DNA of 64,000 nt, from NCBI RefSeq assembly GCF_901709675.1, contig NC_051088.1, positions 10,874,193 to 10,938,192 on the forward strand, written 5' to 3'. Positions within the stretch are counted from its first letter, which is position 1. The number at the start of each line of letters is the position of its first letter. This document shows, one piece after another, positions 25,704 to 38,200 of this stretch. The translations under genes were made by a program, and so were the position numbers. A model generated the notes under the pieces. The model saw nothing but the letters and a program-made list of their open reading frames with translations, had not been told where the DNA came from and made no database searches. This DNA comes from Syngnathus acus. Lineage: Eukaryota > Chordata > Actinopteri > Syngnathiformes > Syngnathidae.

Positions 25704-25705
25704 TA

Positions 25706-27330
25706 ATAATATGATATAAAAGTAATATATTTCGAAGTATGTATGAATTAAGGGTTAAGTTCAAGAATTGTTTCTGAAGGTTTTTTTGTGTAAAACCTAA
25801 AAACACCTCAAACAACTGACTTGCTACAAAAAATCTGACTCCAAAATAAGTTGAAGTACCCAAAAACCATCTCTGATTCAAATTTGCAATGGACTAGAAC
25901 ATAACCTTTGCGTCGTCAGCGGGATGTACGCTTCATCACAATGCCATCAAATTTTGGAAGGCGACATGGGCAGGTGTTGATTTCTGGTGCCATTTCAGGC
26001 GCCAAATGCCGCTTAGCTCGCCCAGCGGTGTCATTAGCTTTCAGCCAAGGAGACAGCTTGGCCCCTGATCTCGGCATACTGCTTTAAAGCCTCCATGTGT
26101 GGACCTGCTTCCGTTCCGACTGACTCCCCAACTCATCACACAGCAAATGCCACACTCATTTGGCCACAACACAACTGCATTTGATCATTTGGAAATGTAG
26201 CAGGTGATTTAGTTTATCTCAAAGTTTGACTACTATGCTCTAACCTAGCTAAACAAACCGCACCAAAAGTGCCCCCCCCCTAAAAATAAAAAACTCCTGG
26301 AAATTATCTTCATGCATAATTTCTATATTGAAAATCATTTATAATTGTTTTTGCATGTAATAATCAAAATTCTTAAGTTGGTGAATTTTATGTGTTCATT
26401 AATTGTTCTCAAAATGTCAAAATAAGGCAGAATGTTCCTCTTACCTTGAACTTTCGGTTTATGAAGTGACGTCATCCGACACGGGATCGGTTGCAACACA
26501 TTTTTGGCACCGTTCATCGCAGTCGGCTTGGCACGACAAGTCCCTGTCATCCCAGGAGCATGTGTTCACCATTAAGGCTTATTTGTAAAACAAAAAAAAT
26601 GAAGTCGTACACAGCCCACAGGAAGACCAATTGTACCTTCAAGTGAAGCCCTTCCATCTTCAGACGTGACCATGTGAGGGAGGCTGCGGATCCAGCAGGC
26701 CATCTGTTGCCGTGTCAGCAGCTATGCGTCATCACTAAGGAGGCACAATCTGTTTGACGTTACCTGCCAAAAAAAAAAAAAAAAAAGCGCCTATAAACAT
26801 CTGCTTGAATATTTGCTCAGTAAATCTAAGAGCGCCACCTTGAGAATCTTGATTTTTTTTTTTTTGCCAGATGCCAGCAGGTAAATGTGTCACGTACGGC
26901 TCTTTTTTTTTTTTTAAACCAGTCCACTCTTTCACCTGGACAAGATGACAGATGCAAGAAGTCCCGCCAGAGTGCAAACATATGGAATGTCAGTCGGATG
27001 GGTGACATTTGTCGGGGATTTATAATTTCTGCTGAGTTTTCTTCCCCCCTGGCATTTAGCTGAATGTGATGATGAGTTCCCTTATTGTAAGCCGGTGAGT
27101 CACTTGTGAGGCAAAACGGCAGAATACTGAAGAGAAACCAATTCACAGAGAATTTGTTGGTCGACTTGCGACGTGACGTTATGTTTGAGAAGTGAGTTTT
27201 CTCTTTAATTTTGAAAATGCCTCTTCCTCCTATCTGTCACAGCTCTGCAGGTTATTACAGTGGAGGAGGACAGACATTTGATTGACTCTGCTGGACTTTA
27301 ACTTTAGTTTGAAAAGTTGCCTTCAGGGTC
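25706..27330. other. Unannotated DNA with homopolymer runs
   Basis: No gene. There is a C9 run near 26272, 18 A at 26769-26786, and 13 T at both 26853-26865 and 26903-26915. The stretch 25960-26130 is GC-richer and non-repetitive. Lysine- and phenylalanine-rich open frames at 26735-27146 come from the homopolymer runs. Confidence 0.5.
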
Positions 27331-27339
27331 CTCACAAGG

Positions 27340-27560
27340 ACATTTGGCTTCATGCACCACCTGTCAATAATGTTAACGACGGCCCGCAGCACCGCAGTGG
27401 CGCGGGCCACTCCAGCACCGGAGGGCTCGCTGGCAGGACAAGATGCATCTCCCACATGGTGTCCAGCTCACAAAAGCTTGCAGCGGCACACGGCCAGCGT
27501 GCAGCTGCAGGGAGGACACACACACAGCAAAGCACTGACTTGAACATTTATGCTACTGTT
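27340..27560. promoter_or_regulatory. GC-rich island, function unclear
   Basis: This CpG-rich stretch is crossed by open frames on both strands, the longest 132 codons (plus, 27282-27680). The translation is compositionally plain, has no domain and changes character after 27560, so I do not call a gene. Visible motifs include an E-box 'cacctg' next to 'tcaataatgttaac' and repeated 'gcagctgc'. A conserved regulatory element is the likelier reading if this island is functional. Confidence 0.2.
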
Positions 27561-27689
27561 AATCCCGTAAAAACTAGTTGGGGTTGGGGTAGTAGTTGGG
27601 GGGGTGGTCTCTCTAACTACAGCAACGCTCAGTGTGAATGTGCCACCAAGCCAATTGCTCCAGCCTTCACGTTGTTCTGACCCTCTACA

Positions 27690-30600
27690 GTAGAACACTT
27701 CCCAGTTCATATGGGTAATAGTAAAAAAAATATAATCAAACTAATGAAACCTGTACCTACTAAGTATGAAAAAAACACATACCAGTACAAGAGTGAATTT
27801 CTATTAGTTATGGCAGAGGTTAGCATCAAGCAAAAAGACATGTCATGGTAATGACAATGGCGGTAATACTGAGTTGAATGCACTCTGAAAGGATATATAC
27901 GTTGACGAAAAAACAATTTGAAGCAAAAAGAGTGTCATATAAGATCATCCAGCAATCTGACAGGGATTTTGTTGCAATGTAGTATATTGAATAATATATT
28001 AAATATATTGTAGTAAGTAGTACTACTTAAAACATTGTGGTGTTATTTCATGCTGCTGCAACCATTAATTTGGAGTCAAAAAACTAAAACTGTTTGTCAA
28101 GCCTGGAGGATGGCGTGCCAATCACTTTTGTTGCCTGCACACTCCAAACCTTAAACAAAAGCAATCGGAGTGTTTGTTGTGGATGCAGAGCTCCCATCGT
28201 CACATGAGAGCTAATCAGTTTTAATGGATATGTGCACCATAATCACGGCGGCGGCCCGTTCTCGGGGCATGGGGCTTATTACTCTGGTAAAACATTAATG
28301 AGCCTCTAGTAAAAAATGTTATAAAGGGCCTCCCAGGAGAGGTGGGAGCCAACAAATCTTCACTCTGCTGAGGGTGTCCTTCCTAAGCAACGTTACCAAA
28401 AGACTAAATGGGACAAAGACTACTATGATAAAACGCAACAAGTAACATTTTTCAAAAGGATTTATTGATGGTGGTATTGGGCAAAAGCCCTCGGTTAAAA
28501 GGTATAAGGTCCGGTTCAAAAACATATATTGAGATGCTTTAACTGTTTTCCATTAACTTAAATGAAACAAGTTTAATGGTTTTGAACAAAATCATTGTCT
28601 GCACTTGTGGGATGCCATCAAGGCATCATTAAGGCACATTCTTCATGATGCCAGTGCTAACAGCCTGTGACATAAAGTCAGCCATGTTAATAGGATAAGC
28701 CGCAAAGTACTATCACTCAAGTTTATACATTCAGTAGCTTTTAAACTTCTTGCGACTTACAATTGATTTCAGTATAATTAATTTTGGGCTCTGTGTCATG
28801 ATTAGCTTGTAGTTTGAAGCAAAGCAAAAATATTCATAGGACAAATGTCCTAGTTTTTCCTGGGCTGAAGTGAATGACCTATATTTTTTTTCTCTTCGGT
28901 ACCCTGTAGTTGTTTGCTTATTGTATTGAAGATGGCAGCAGTTTGTCTGTCCGTCCAGAACCCCCACCTCCCTTCCCCCATAGTCCACAAATCAATATTG
29001 ACACAGCGCCTTTGGTAGACGGACTGAAGGTAAAACCTTGTCCTTCATTACTGAGCATTGACTATGTAAGAAAAAAAATGCTTATCTTCACTTTGCATCA
29101 ATGTGAAAACCTGACAAGTGGTTGTTTGTCCAATTGTTAAAACACAACACATGCAATAACGTGTGTTCTCTTGCAAGGACAGAACATCGTTCTTTTAGCA
29201 AGAAGTTTAAGAGCCATGAGTGCTCCTTGCCAGTCGTCAATAGCATTCGATATTCATTCCATGAGTCTTTTTAGCATAGTAACTTGTATTGTTTTAATAA
29301 GCGTCAACCTGTGTAGATATATGTTTGTTGTTTTCAATCAAAAATTATGTGTGAAACAAAAGTAGAAGCAGCAATTACAATTGTTTGGGCCTTTCAAAAA
29401 ATAAAAATGATGCTAGCATTTGGAGCCACTGTTGGTAAGTTGCTGGAGGGGTCGGGAAAGTCGTTGAATATGGCCACAATTTTCAAAGACAATGTAATGC
29501 ACAACATGAGTTACTCAAATTTCATGCTGCAATAGAAATCCTCTCACTGTTTCCGTTCTGGCCAGACGCGATGGCTGATGTAGAAAAAATAATAATCACT
29601 GGGCTATAACCTACGTCAAGTATGATAATCATTTGGGTTCACACATGCTATTTCCATCTTCCCAAGTTCAAGAAATGAGCAGCATTCACTTCACGTACTG
29701 GATAGTTTATCGTACAACAACGCTAATCCTCCAAGCCGTGTCAATTTAATTGGGGCGCTTGAGCTCAATGTGACAAACAACGGTGAGAAAAGAAACACCC
29801 TTATGGAAGAGATTTGTTGCACAATAAATGAAGCGTCGTGTTGTGGGAAAAGGTTTGGCCTCATGTGGCGTACACAGACACCAAGACGCGGCCTCACAAG
29901 GCGGTGGGTATTAGCGCACTATTTATAAGACTCCACTTTAATTTCTAGCAGACGGCTGTGGTCCCCAATGTGCCTTATCAGCCACGGGGAGCCTTGACTT
30001 CAAGTTAAAGGCCGAGTAGCTCCCGGCAGGACTTCTCGCCTTGCGAAAAACCCTCAATGGTTTGTGTCAAACTCTACAAGGGAGGGAAACGCGAATTGAT
30101 TCGCAGCAATTTTAAATGTTCTGAATTGTGAGCGTGTTGGCGATCCCGTTTGTGGAGAGCTTTCGGCACAGATACGCGCGGCCATTATTATTCCTCGCCA
30201 CATGCACTTCCCGTCTGAACCTTCCCTTGATCAATCTGCAATCATGTTATTATTGCGGAGCTCTCCTTGGAACAATGAAAGTGAGATTGAAGCGCCGTCA
30301 ACTTTGTTGAATGAAAGTCTAATGGATAGCTCTAGGAAGCTGCCACGGAGACACATTAATTAGACCTTTGTCGTTATATTTCAAGCCTTTCCTCTCCATC
30401 TCACATTTCTGCTACAATACTTATTATCCCTTTAGAGAGCTAACCACTGATATTCTCCGCGTGAACAATTAGCTGAAGATTTGAGTGCTACTATGGTGCT
30501 GGGTTTTTTTCCTTTTTTTTTCCACTACATGGTGATTAATGGCAATCCTGAGAGGTTGCGATTGGGGCGTGTGCAATTCTCAGTAGGTGATCATCAGTCA

Positions 30601-30760
30601 GGACATTTACATGCATAGTTTAGTGGCAGTCTGGCAAAAACGAAGACAATAAATCATCGTATACTTGGATTGTCTCAATAAGCATGCACATCCAAATCCA
30701 TTTATTGACAACCGCCTTAGCATAAACTACACGACCATAGGTGCCCATTTTTTATATTTT
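27690..30760. other. Unannotated intergenic DNA
   Basis: No supported gene. A 50-bp A/T-rich dyad with 'taatatatta' lies near 27990. Non-repetitive GC-richer patches occur at 28230-28350 and 29880-30060, the second with 'gccttatcagccacgg' and 'cttgacttcaagttaaaggc'. Both could be conserved noncoding elements, but the evidence is composition only. Confidence 0.4.
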
Positions 30761-30872
30761 TTACCGTAATTTTCCGACTATAAATCGCACCGGACTATAA
30801 GCCGCACCAGCTAAAATTCGGGGATATTTTAGTTTTTTTCTTATATAAGCCGCACCGGACTATAAGTCGCCG

Positions 30873-31130
30873 GTGCGCATGAGTTGTTTACAAAGAAAGA
30901 CAGTACACAGAAAGCCTTTTTAAAGTTTTAATAACATACACATTCACATGTCTTTCTAAACGCTGCCTGTGACGCAGCAGTAGCACCGCAGCAACACGGA
31001 AGTGTGCATGCGAGTTATTTATAAAGAAAGACGGTACACAGAAAGCCTTTTTAAAGTTTTAATAACATACCTTAACATTTCTTTCCAAACACTGCCTGTG
31101 ACACGGCGGTAACACAGCAGCAACACGGTA
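30873..31130. repeat. 129-bp tandem duplication inside transposon C
   Basis: Unit 1 (30873-31001) and unit 2 (31002-31130) are adjacent. Both start with 'gtg.gcatg', contain 'acagaaagcctttttaaagt' and end with 'gcagcaacacgg'. They differ at scattered sites and by small compensating indels, so the duplication is not recent. Confidence 0.75.
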
Positions 31131-31149
31131 GCACAGCACTAACAGGGCT

Positions 31150-31367
31150 GGTTAAAAAAAACATACCAGTAAAAGTAAAAAAAAAGCCGTCTTCATCTTT
31201 TTCCTGTGCACTGAAACCATCGAAGTCTTCCTCCTCAGTGTCCGAGATTGGAATAGCGTTAGATATCCTTCGCCACACACTTCCTCAGTCTCTCTTTTGT
31301 CGTCGCTTTTATGCATTTCTTCTAGCATTTTCCATGATGAGGGTCTGTTCATGCTAATTTTATTCAT
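31150..31367 (-). pseudogene. Possible transposase C-terminal scrap
   Basis: Two overlapping minus-strand frames here include ISNAIPISDTEEEDFDGF, an acidic segment preceded by basic residues. Pogo/Tigger-like transposases often end with a 'CGISNAL-D-acidic' segment, so the fragment may be the tail of the transposase once carried by element C, with a frame break just upstream. The match is short and rests on recognition by eye. The surrounding reading (31072-31278) is not otherwise transposase-like. Confidence 0.25.
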
Positions 31368-31876
31368 GCACGAAGCGCTAAGTTACATTAAAATAGCGAG
31401 CTACACGTATAACTTCACAGTAGACGTGACTGGGAAATAAAGAAAGAAAAGGGTGATGCAACACGATGTCATCAACAATGGGCCAAATCGACTGCCTTTA
31501 ACTTAAAAGCGGTATAATATGCATTTCTTTTGTCCCCCATAATGACAGTTTGTGTATAAAAGCTTCCTTTCAGTCATGTCCATCTTGATCTCGTTCTGTC
31601 TCTTCTTTGTGTGAATTATACGGCACTATTTGCCTGGCGGATGGACATGCGATCAACACACCACTTTTCTCCCCAGTGCCCGTGTCACATATCCCTCCGC
31701 CCAGCAAAGCAGTGCCGCACAACAGCGGTCCACAGCCTTCTTACGAGTGTATAAAAATGATCAAGTCATCACAAAAATCACTGAAAAAAATCCATAGATA
31801 AGCCGCACCGGACTGTAAACCGCAGGGTTCCAAATTTGAGACAAAAGTCGCAGCTTCTCGTCCGAAAAGTACGGTA

Positions 31877-32348
31877 ATTGTTAATTCCATTATTCCAAAA
31901 ACGATATTCCCTCGTGCATTTTTGTTTTGACAAACCCATTAGGTTCATCATGTAATTTACCAAACTCCGATAAGAGGTTTGTATAAGGTACCAGTCTTAT
32001 ATCAGAAAAAAAAAAGAATCAGATTGCATGGGCCTGTCACTATCAAATATGATATTTTCTATACACCCCACTTGCTTTTTTTCCTCGCATAGCTGCTCCA
32101 TAATTATGTAAACCTTTCTATCCATTTTCCCAGTTAAGAGGCACAACATCCTTCATCCTTGTTAATTACTGCAATTCTTCCATTATTTTATTTAAGACCC
32201 AAAATGTGTCACCTTCGCGTCTCGTGTGTGAGTAAACATTTAATGAGATTCAGCCAGTCTGGCCGTGGGCAATAAAATAGCAAACTGGCAATATGGCTCA
32301 CTGCCAGAGTGGACCAGAAACATCTGTTCACATTATTAATGAATCAAT
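31877..32348. other. Unannotated A/T-rich spacer
   Basis: This is the DNA between the two related transposons. It has no gene and no recognised repeat. Confidence 0.5.
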
Positions 32349-32350
32349 TA

Positions 32351-32520
32351 CCGTAATTTTCGGACTATAAGTCGCACCGGAGTATAAGTCGCACCAGCCA
32401 TAAAATGCCCAAAAAAGTGAAAAAAAAACATATATATGTATATAAGTCGCTCCTGAGTATAAGTCGCCCCCCCACCCAAACTATGAAAAAAAACCGCGAC
32501 TTATAGTCCGAAAATTACGG
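32351..32520. mobile_element. TA-flanked MITE D, 170 bp, perfect ends
   Basis: The first 25 bases, starting 'ccgtaattttcggactataa', are the exact inverse complement of the last 25. TA lies on both sides (32349-32350 and 32521-32522). The motif 'tataagtcgc' occurs four times on the plus strand and once inverted. The element is far too short to encode anything and is a typical MITE. Its ends match those of transposon C 1.6 kb away, so both belong to one family. The perfect ends suggest a younger insertion than C. Confidence 0.85.
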
Positions 32521-32522
32521 TA

Positions 32523-34378
32523 TATGTCACACGTGTGCCAAGCCCCACAGGCCTGTACCATTGGAAGCGAGCAGGATATAGGGTGAGGGACCGCAGAGTC
32601 GGAATAAGCAAAGCCCCCCCCCATGAGGTCACACGGCCTGCAGCCGCTGGCGAGCATCCGCTGTGACTCATAAACAACCTGTCAAGACGACATGTCAGTC
32701 AGTCATCAGATGGCGGTGGACCGATAAGGTGGAGAGGTTGTATAAAACCAAAAAGGGACATTACAGCAGCGGTTGCTGAGGTAACGCATTCGGTTTTGAT
32801 GAACTAGTTGAGTCATTGGAGAGCAAGTATCTGATGTGTTGAAAGAATTACCTGACCTATACATAAAACAGCATTTTCTGGAGAGCACTATTGATGCCCC
32901 TTTCTAACTGATTTTAAGGATTTTTTTAAATTATTTGGTTGGGTTACAAATGGTAGATAAAATAGATCTGGGAAGGGGTCAATCCTCACCTGATGATAGA
33001 GTGAAAGACATTCAAATATGCCGCAGTGTAAAGTGGAAGTGTGGAAGTGCGCAACACAAACTTTTGTCAATGTTATCCCCCGCTAGACTCGGAGGCGATT
33101 TCTGTGATGTCATCCTGTTTTAAAAACTTCCCCTTTCTTTACCGTCACAGCAGTGAGGCTGCAATTTCTAATGTTTGCAGCTACAGACATCAACTGATGG
33201 ATCTATATATTTTTTTAGATGTATTCAACCAGGAGGGACCAACCATCGATTTAAGAACCACCCAAAATTGTAAACCAGTTTGTCATAGAAAGAGAGCAAC
33301 TCAAAAGAATACAATTCAGGTGATTTATGAAGCTTTACCTCGGCCGAGATTTGGCTCATTCAGCGCTTTTTCATAAAAGAACTGTCCTTTTTCATTAGAA
33401 ATGAGTGACCCTCCTCTGCCATGCAAAGTCCCGCTCAGACCTACATTTTTGTGGATGCGCTTAGCTTGTGCTTTAGGCAAAATGACAACTTGCTTTCTGA
33501 CCAGACTTGATGTTTTTTTTTTCCACCATTTTTGTCCAGACACAAGGGGAAAAATTACTTCCACTTCAGAAGCCATTTGTTGCCCTTCCAGTGATGTGTG
33601 ACCCTGCTTTATTTGATTTCATTTGTTCACTTTCATCACCGTTCTTCCCTTTGATTCACAGGGATGGCGGCAAAGACAAGCTTGACATCTATTTGGAATG
33701 GCACAAAGAAAAATGCCGTTATCAGAGTAGTTGTGGAGACATTCCTATAGGGAACGCCATCAGCCATCCAGGGAACCATTTTTATTTGAATTGGAGCATT
33801 ATTCGGTAAAGTAAAAGTATGAATCTCGGCAGACTTTTAAGATACTGAACCCTAAGTTGCTCCATCATCAGGAGGTGAATGAAGAGAGTCTGGGTGACAT
33901 GGTTAGCATATCAATAGCACCATATGAACATTCAAGTTACTAATATTGTTGAAGCACAGTTGCAGTATAATTTGGTTTTAATTCTTGCTGATTATGGGAC
34001 TATCAAGATATTTTGTCCATGTCAACTAGTTCTATACAAGTGCAAGCCCATTTAGCATTTACCATTTCACATGAAAGTAGCCCAAGGCCATATCAGCACA
34101 TATGAAGGTTGTTTGAAAAACAAATATTTTCGACAACTTGTGGCCTTTTGTCCACAAGTGCAGTTTGGGCTGCCAGCTACAAAGCTTTAGGAAAACTTTG
34201 CCAGTAAGATTTAAGGATTTGCATGTGGATAGGAAAACTGTGTAGGTCCTAAAACACATCTGCAATGAATTCCATTTCAATAAGGAAATTGCAAGAGATG
34301 GGAAAAGAGCTTTTTGTTTTTGTTTTGTCCTGATTAAATGAACACACAGCTCATAATCATCCTTGAACTAGGGTGTCT
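32523..34378. other. Unannotated intergenic DNA
   Basis: No supported gene. Overlapping frames on both strands at 33041-33809 (up to 111 codons) show no domain and no splice-consistent structure that I could defend. The sequence is not a recognised repeat. Confidence 0.4.
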
Positions 34379-34379
34379 A

Positions 34380-34436
34380 GTATTTATTTATTTATTTATT
34401 TATTTATCAATCCATTCATTTCTTTATTTATTTACT
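34380..34436. repeat. (TTTA)n microsatellite
   Basis: About seven TTTA units, an interruption, then three or four more. The Leu/Ile/Tyr/Phe-rich open frame over it is an artefact of the repeat. Confidence 0.85.
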
Positions 34437-35199
34437 AGATTACTTACTATTTGGCCTTTGCAGAGCAGTGACATTCTAATTACAGTATATAATATAGCAC
34501 TGATTAAAACATATAATGTGGTCCTATTTTGCAATATAATTTTAAGAGTGAATTTATGTGATAATAATTGGAATTATTTAGGTGTTCTGGGGTAGTCACT
34601 TAGAGCCCACTTAAAGCATATGCTCAAATGCAGAAGCAGACAGGACTGTATTTCTCCTGTTATGAATAAGTAAGAAACTATTGAAGCATTGACTAGAGTG
34701 TAAATGTATACAGAAGGAAAGCGACTCCTAGCAATCAGTCTCTGTGTCATTGTGATTAAAAGCTGATCGAGTGTGTGCGAGTGTATTTGTGCACGTGTGC
34801 TTTGTGTAAAGGGCAAGGAGAGCTTGCACGCTTCACCGACCCTCCAGCCAATAAACACTTGGCAATAATGAGTAATTTAAGTCACCTGATTGGTTCTGTC
34901 AGTGACCTTCACACTCGGGCAGAACATGGAGCAATTAGTGGGCGTCTCATCACCAAAGGAAATGTGGATTAGACGCGGAAGGAGTGGAAATGAGCCACAA
35001 GAGACAAGAGTCAAATATATGGAGGACTGGTACCAAATCAGCATCTGCTTCGAGGAGATATTTGACATTCATTGTGTTCTGGGCCATTGGTTGCTATTTT
35101 TTTAAATTGTACTATATTTATGGCTCATTTTACAGTTGACATATGATGTCAAGTTCTTCAGCGTCAGTTCCACCTGTTTTTCTCAGTGTCTACAATTCT
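34437..35199. other. Unannotated intergenic DNA
   Basis: No gene or repeat was recognised. The sequence 'agtgtgtgcgagtgtatttg' near 34770 is a decayed GT patch. Confidence 0.45.
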
Positions 35200-35201
35200 G
35201 A

Positions 35202-35268
<67 letters not shown>
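35200..35268. repeat. Perfect (GAAA)n microsatellite, 69 bp
   Basis: Seventeen uninterrupted GAAA units. The purity and length suggest a length-variable locus. The polypurine/polypyrimidine strand asymmetry could allow triplex formation, but there is no sign of function. Confidence 0.95.
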
Positions 35269-38200
35269 GGGAGGTCTTCAAGGTAATTCAGCTCATTTTG
35301 CAGTTTGACCTTTTGACATCCAGAAACTCTATTAACCTTTGCAAAGAAGTTGCAAGAGGTTATAAAAAGTCTACTCACCACTGTTCAAATGCCAGATTGT
35401 GATATAAAGAATTCAAATTCAAATTCATGTTAAATGGGAGGGCTGCCACTATTTAAAGAACCACAAACAAACTTGAGGTGTTCTAGTAGGCTTTTTCCTC
35501 AGGATTTTTTTTCACTTACATGATTTTGTGAAATTCACTTTTGTCATAGGTATTCAGTATGGCACAATTAAAATCGCAATTTAAAACACAAACAAGATTC
35601 TGAATTGGAATTTACTGACCACGCGTGACTGCAAACACACAAACTTGTGGCTTTGATACGTATAATAGCTGACATGTTGACTTTAAGGAGGTGGAGCCTA
35701 AAAGGAACTGTGAGTCACGACGTATTGGTAGAAAATGTTGTCCGTAGTGTTAAAATTGTGGAAGACTTCCACCAGCTTGCAATGCCATCTGTCCGCTTTC
35801 TCGACAACGTCCTTTTTAGGGTCATGGAAATGGATGCATAATTAAAAAAACTTGCACTTTTCTTTACTTGTCAGTGATTAAAAATACAGTATTAGAATAC
35901 GACACTTTCTGCTGAAAAGCTTGTGTTACTTCATCTTTCCAAACTCTTTTTCAAAACCATGAGTGACGTAATACATAAATACAGTATAGTACTTATTTAT
36001 AACTCAGTAAAGCTGTGCATTAGCTCGAAAGGAATCTGCATACACTTACGTTAGTACGCCGCAGGGCTTTCTTCCACAAAACAAGGATTTGCTCTCAAAA
36101 ATTTGAGCGTTCCGGAACATTTAAAAGTCAAGCCAAGTCAAATTGGACTCTCACGGAGCTTAAGAAATATTAGCCTCTGATCTAAACATCCTAACCAGTC
36201 AAGGAAAAACTCAAAAAACCCTCCTGGGAGAAAAATGAAGAAAGCTCAAGAAGGGACCACAGATGAGCGGCATTCCCCCTTCCAGAGTGACCAAGCTGCA
36301 TTTCGCGCTGAGTCAGCAACATTTGACACACACAAAATGTGTTTACATATTTGTTCTTGAGCTACAATAATTAGTTTAGTATTTCTTTAGGCTGGTTAAT
36401 ATTGAGGTAAAAATCATTTTTAAGTTCAGAACAATAAAATAAGTGCCAACGGTCAGACCTTTGAAGGGGACCTTTAAGAGAAAAGCCTGTTTTGTCACTC
36501 TAACGGAGAGGGACACATGAGCCTCCACGGCCCCCCCATTTGATCCATGTTGATCCAACTGTACCAGATGGGAGTGACTTTTCTGCCCGCTGGCCTCTGC
36601 GGCTGCCGTCACCCGCCGCTACAGGGGCTTTGCAGCGGAGGGGGGCGGTCAACCCACAAGATACTCAGACATGAGGAGATGAGCTGTCAGAGAGGGGAGT
36701 CCAACCTGTGATGTGTTTTTTCTTTCCCATGCAGCGAATCTAATGCAAATGTTACCGCCACAACCTAGTGTTGCTGGGGGCATTGCCATCTCGAGTTCGC
36801 CGCGGTCTGCTCAAAGGTCATCCCTTAAAGCCGGGTTTCCACCAAGCAGGAAGCTACTCCTCATTTTGGTATGGCCAGAATCGGTCACTCCTTCTTTTGT
36901 TTGTATTTGAATACCTTCTCAAAAACCAGCATCAGACAGTTTGTAAAGTACAAATGTGCTCCTTTGTGACGAAAATGGGTCAGAGGCCATTTCAGCTTCG
37001 AGCTCCAATAACAATTTGCCTCCGTCCAGTCGTTTTTCATGTACACAAAATATGAAGAAATGAATGAGACGTGAGGCTATAAAGCGGTGTCCGTGACTGG
37101 TCCACATTAATTCGGTCTATGAGGTTCCTCTGTGGCAACCTCATTACAGTACTGTTCATAATTTATTACTGTTGATTTTCTAATGGCTTCTTAAAGGACT
37201 TTTACAGAAAGTAATTTTTTTACGGCCCATTTGTTTAACAGAATGGAGTGCCAGCTGTAAAATAAGAGCCAAAGCACAACGAATGAACTGGAGGCCAATT
37301 TAGTCTTCTCATCCTAACAAACTCGCCAACTCAAGAGTCCAATGTCGTTTATCTCAAAGTGAAATTACAACAACTGACAAGCCTTTTTCGCAGATATACG
37401 CAGGCCCATAGGCATGGTACAATTTTAACCGAGCTCCAGGGGCAAAAGAAGAAAGGGTTTCAAATATAATTGTGTGAGTAACTTCCAGCAAGGATTTAAG
37501 ATGACACGAGATAGCAGAGGAAGATAAAACCGAGGGTCAAGTCAATGCTTTGCCAATCATGTCACTCAACTAAACTTCTAAAACCTTTATGACAACGCCT
37601 TATGTTTTAGTGTTGCCGTCCACAACTTGCCATTTTGCATGAGAAATCCGCATGCAACTTTACAATTTTAAAAAGGAGCACTTTGCTGAGTCTGGCATCA
37701 GACGGTTCCTTAGCTGTACCAGCAATTTCTTAGTTGCTCTGGCTTGCCAGGTCCCAGAACAAGTCAAATAAAGCTGTGTGTGACCTTGGGTGATTTTCTT
37801 TTATTCAAGACATATATTTCATCACATAAGAACTTTTAAAGTAGGATTAAAAAAAACCTTTGCAGGAAAATCCAGTTCGTTCCGCTTCTCTGTCAACCGA
37901 GGAGAAAGCGAAGATCGAGCACAAAAGCGAAGGTTGCCTTCAATGTCTTGAGAAAATGCAACATAGGCTTAAAATACATCAGTGTAATTGTTCAACTTTT
38001 TCTTTGTTTGTGGTTGATTCTGGAGGTTTCAAAATATTGTTCAAAGCATCAACATGTCAATAAATCTCTGTAATGTGCACATATGGCAACGTTGGCGTAT
38101 GATTAAATTCCCGCTCTCCATCTACTCAGGTTTCCGACACCGACGTTCAATCAGTCATTTTCACGGATCTCTGCAATCGTCGCCAGGAGGCAGGAAAAAT

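Larger units (their letters stand above)
30764..31874. mobile_element. TA-flanked inverted-repeat transposon C, 1.1 kb
   Basis: The left end 'ccgtaattttccgactataa' pairs imperfectly with the right end 'gtccgaaaagtacgg' read inverted, and TA flanks both sides (30762-30763 and 31875-31876). The motif 'tataagycgcacc' is repeated several times inside the left end and again near 31799. The element shares its ends with the 170-bp copy at 32351-32520. The interior holds a 129-bp tandem duplication (30873-31130) and a possible transposase scrap on the minus strand. It is probably an internally deleted derivative of an autonomous Tc1/mariner-superfamily transposon. Confidence 0.7.

Noticed and set aside
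27282-27710. Overlapping open frames of up to 132 codons on both strands of a GC-rich island.
   Set aside because: High GC lowers stop frequency on both strands at once. The frames mirror each other and show no conserved motif.
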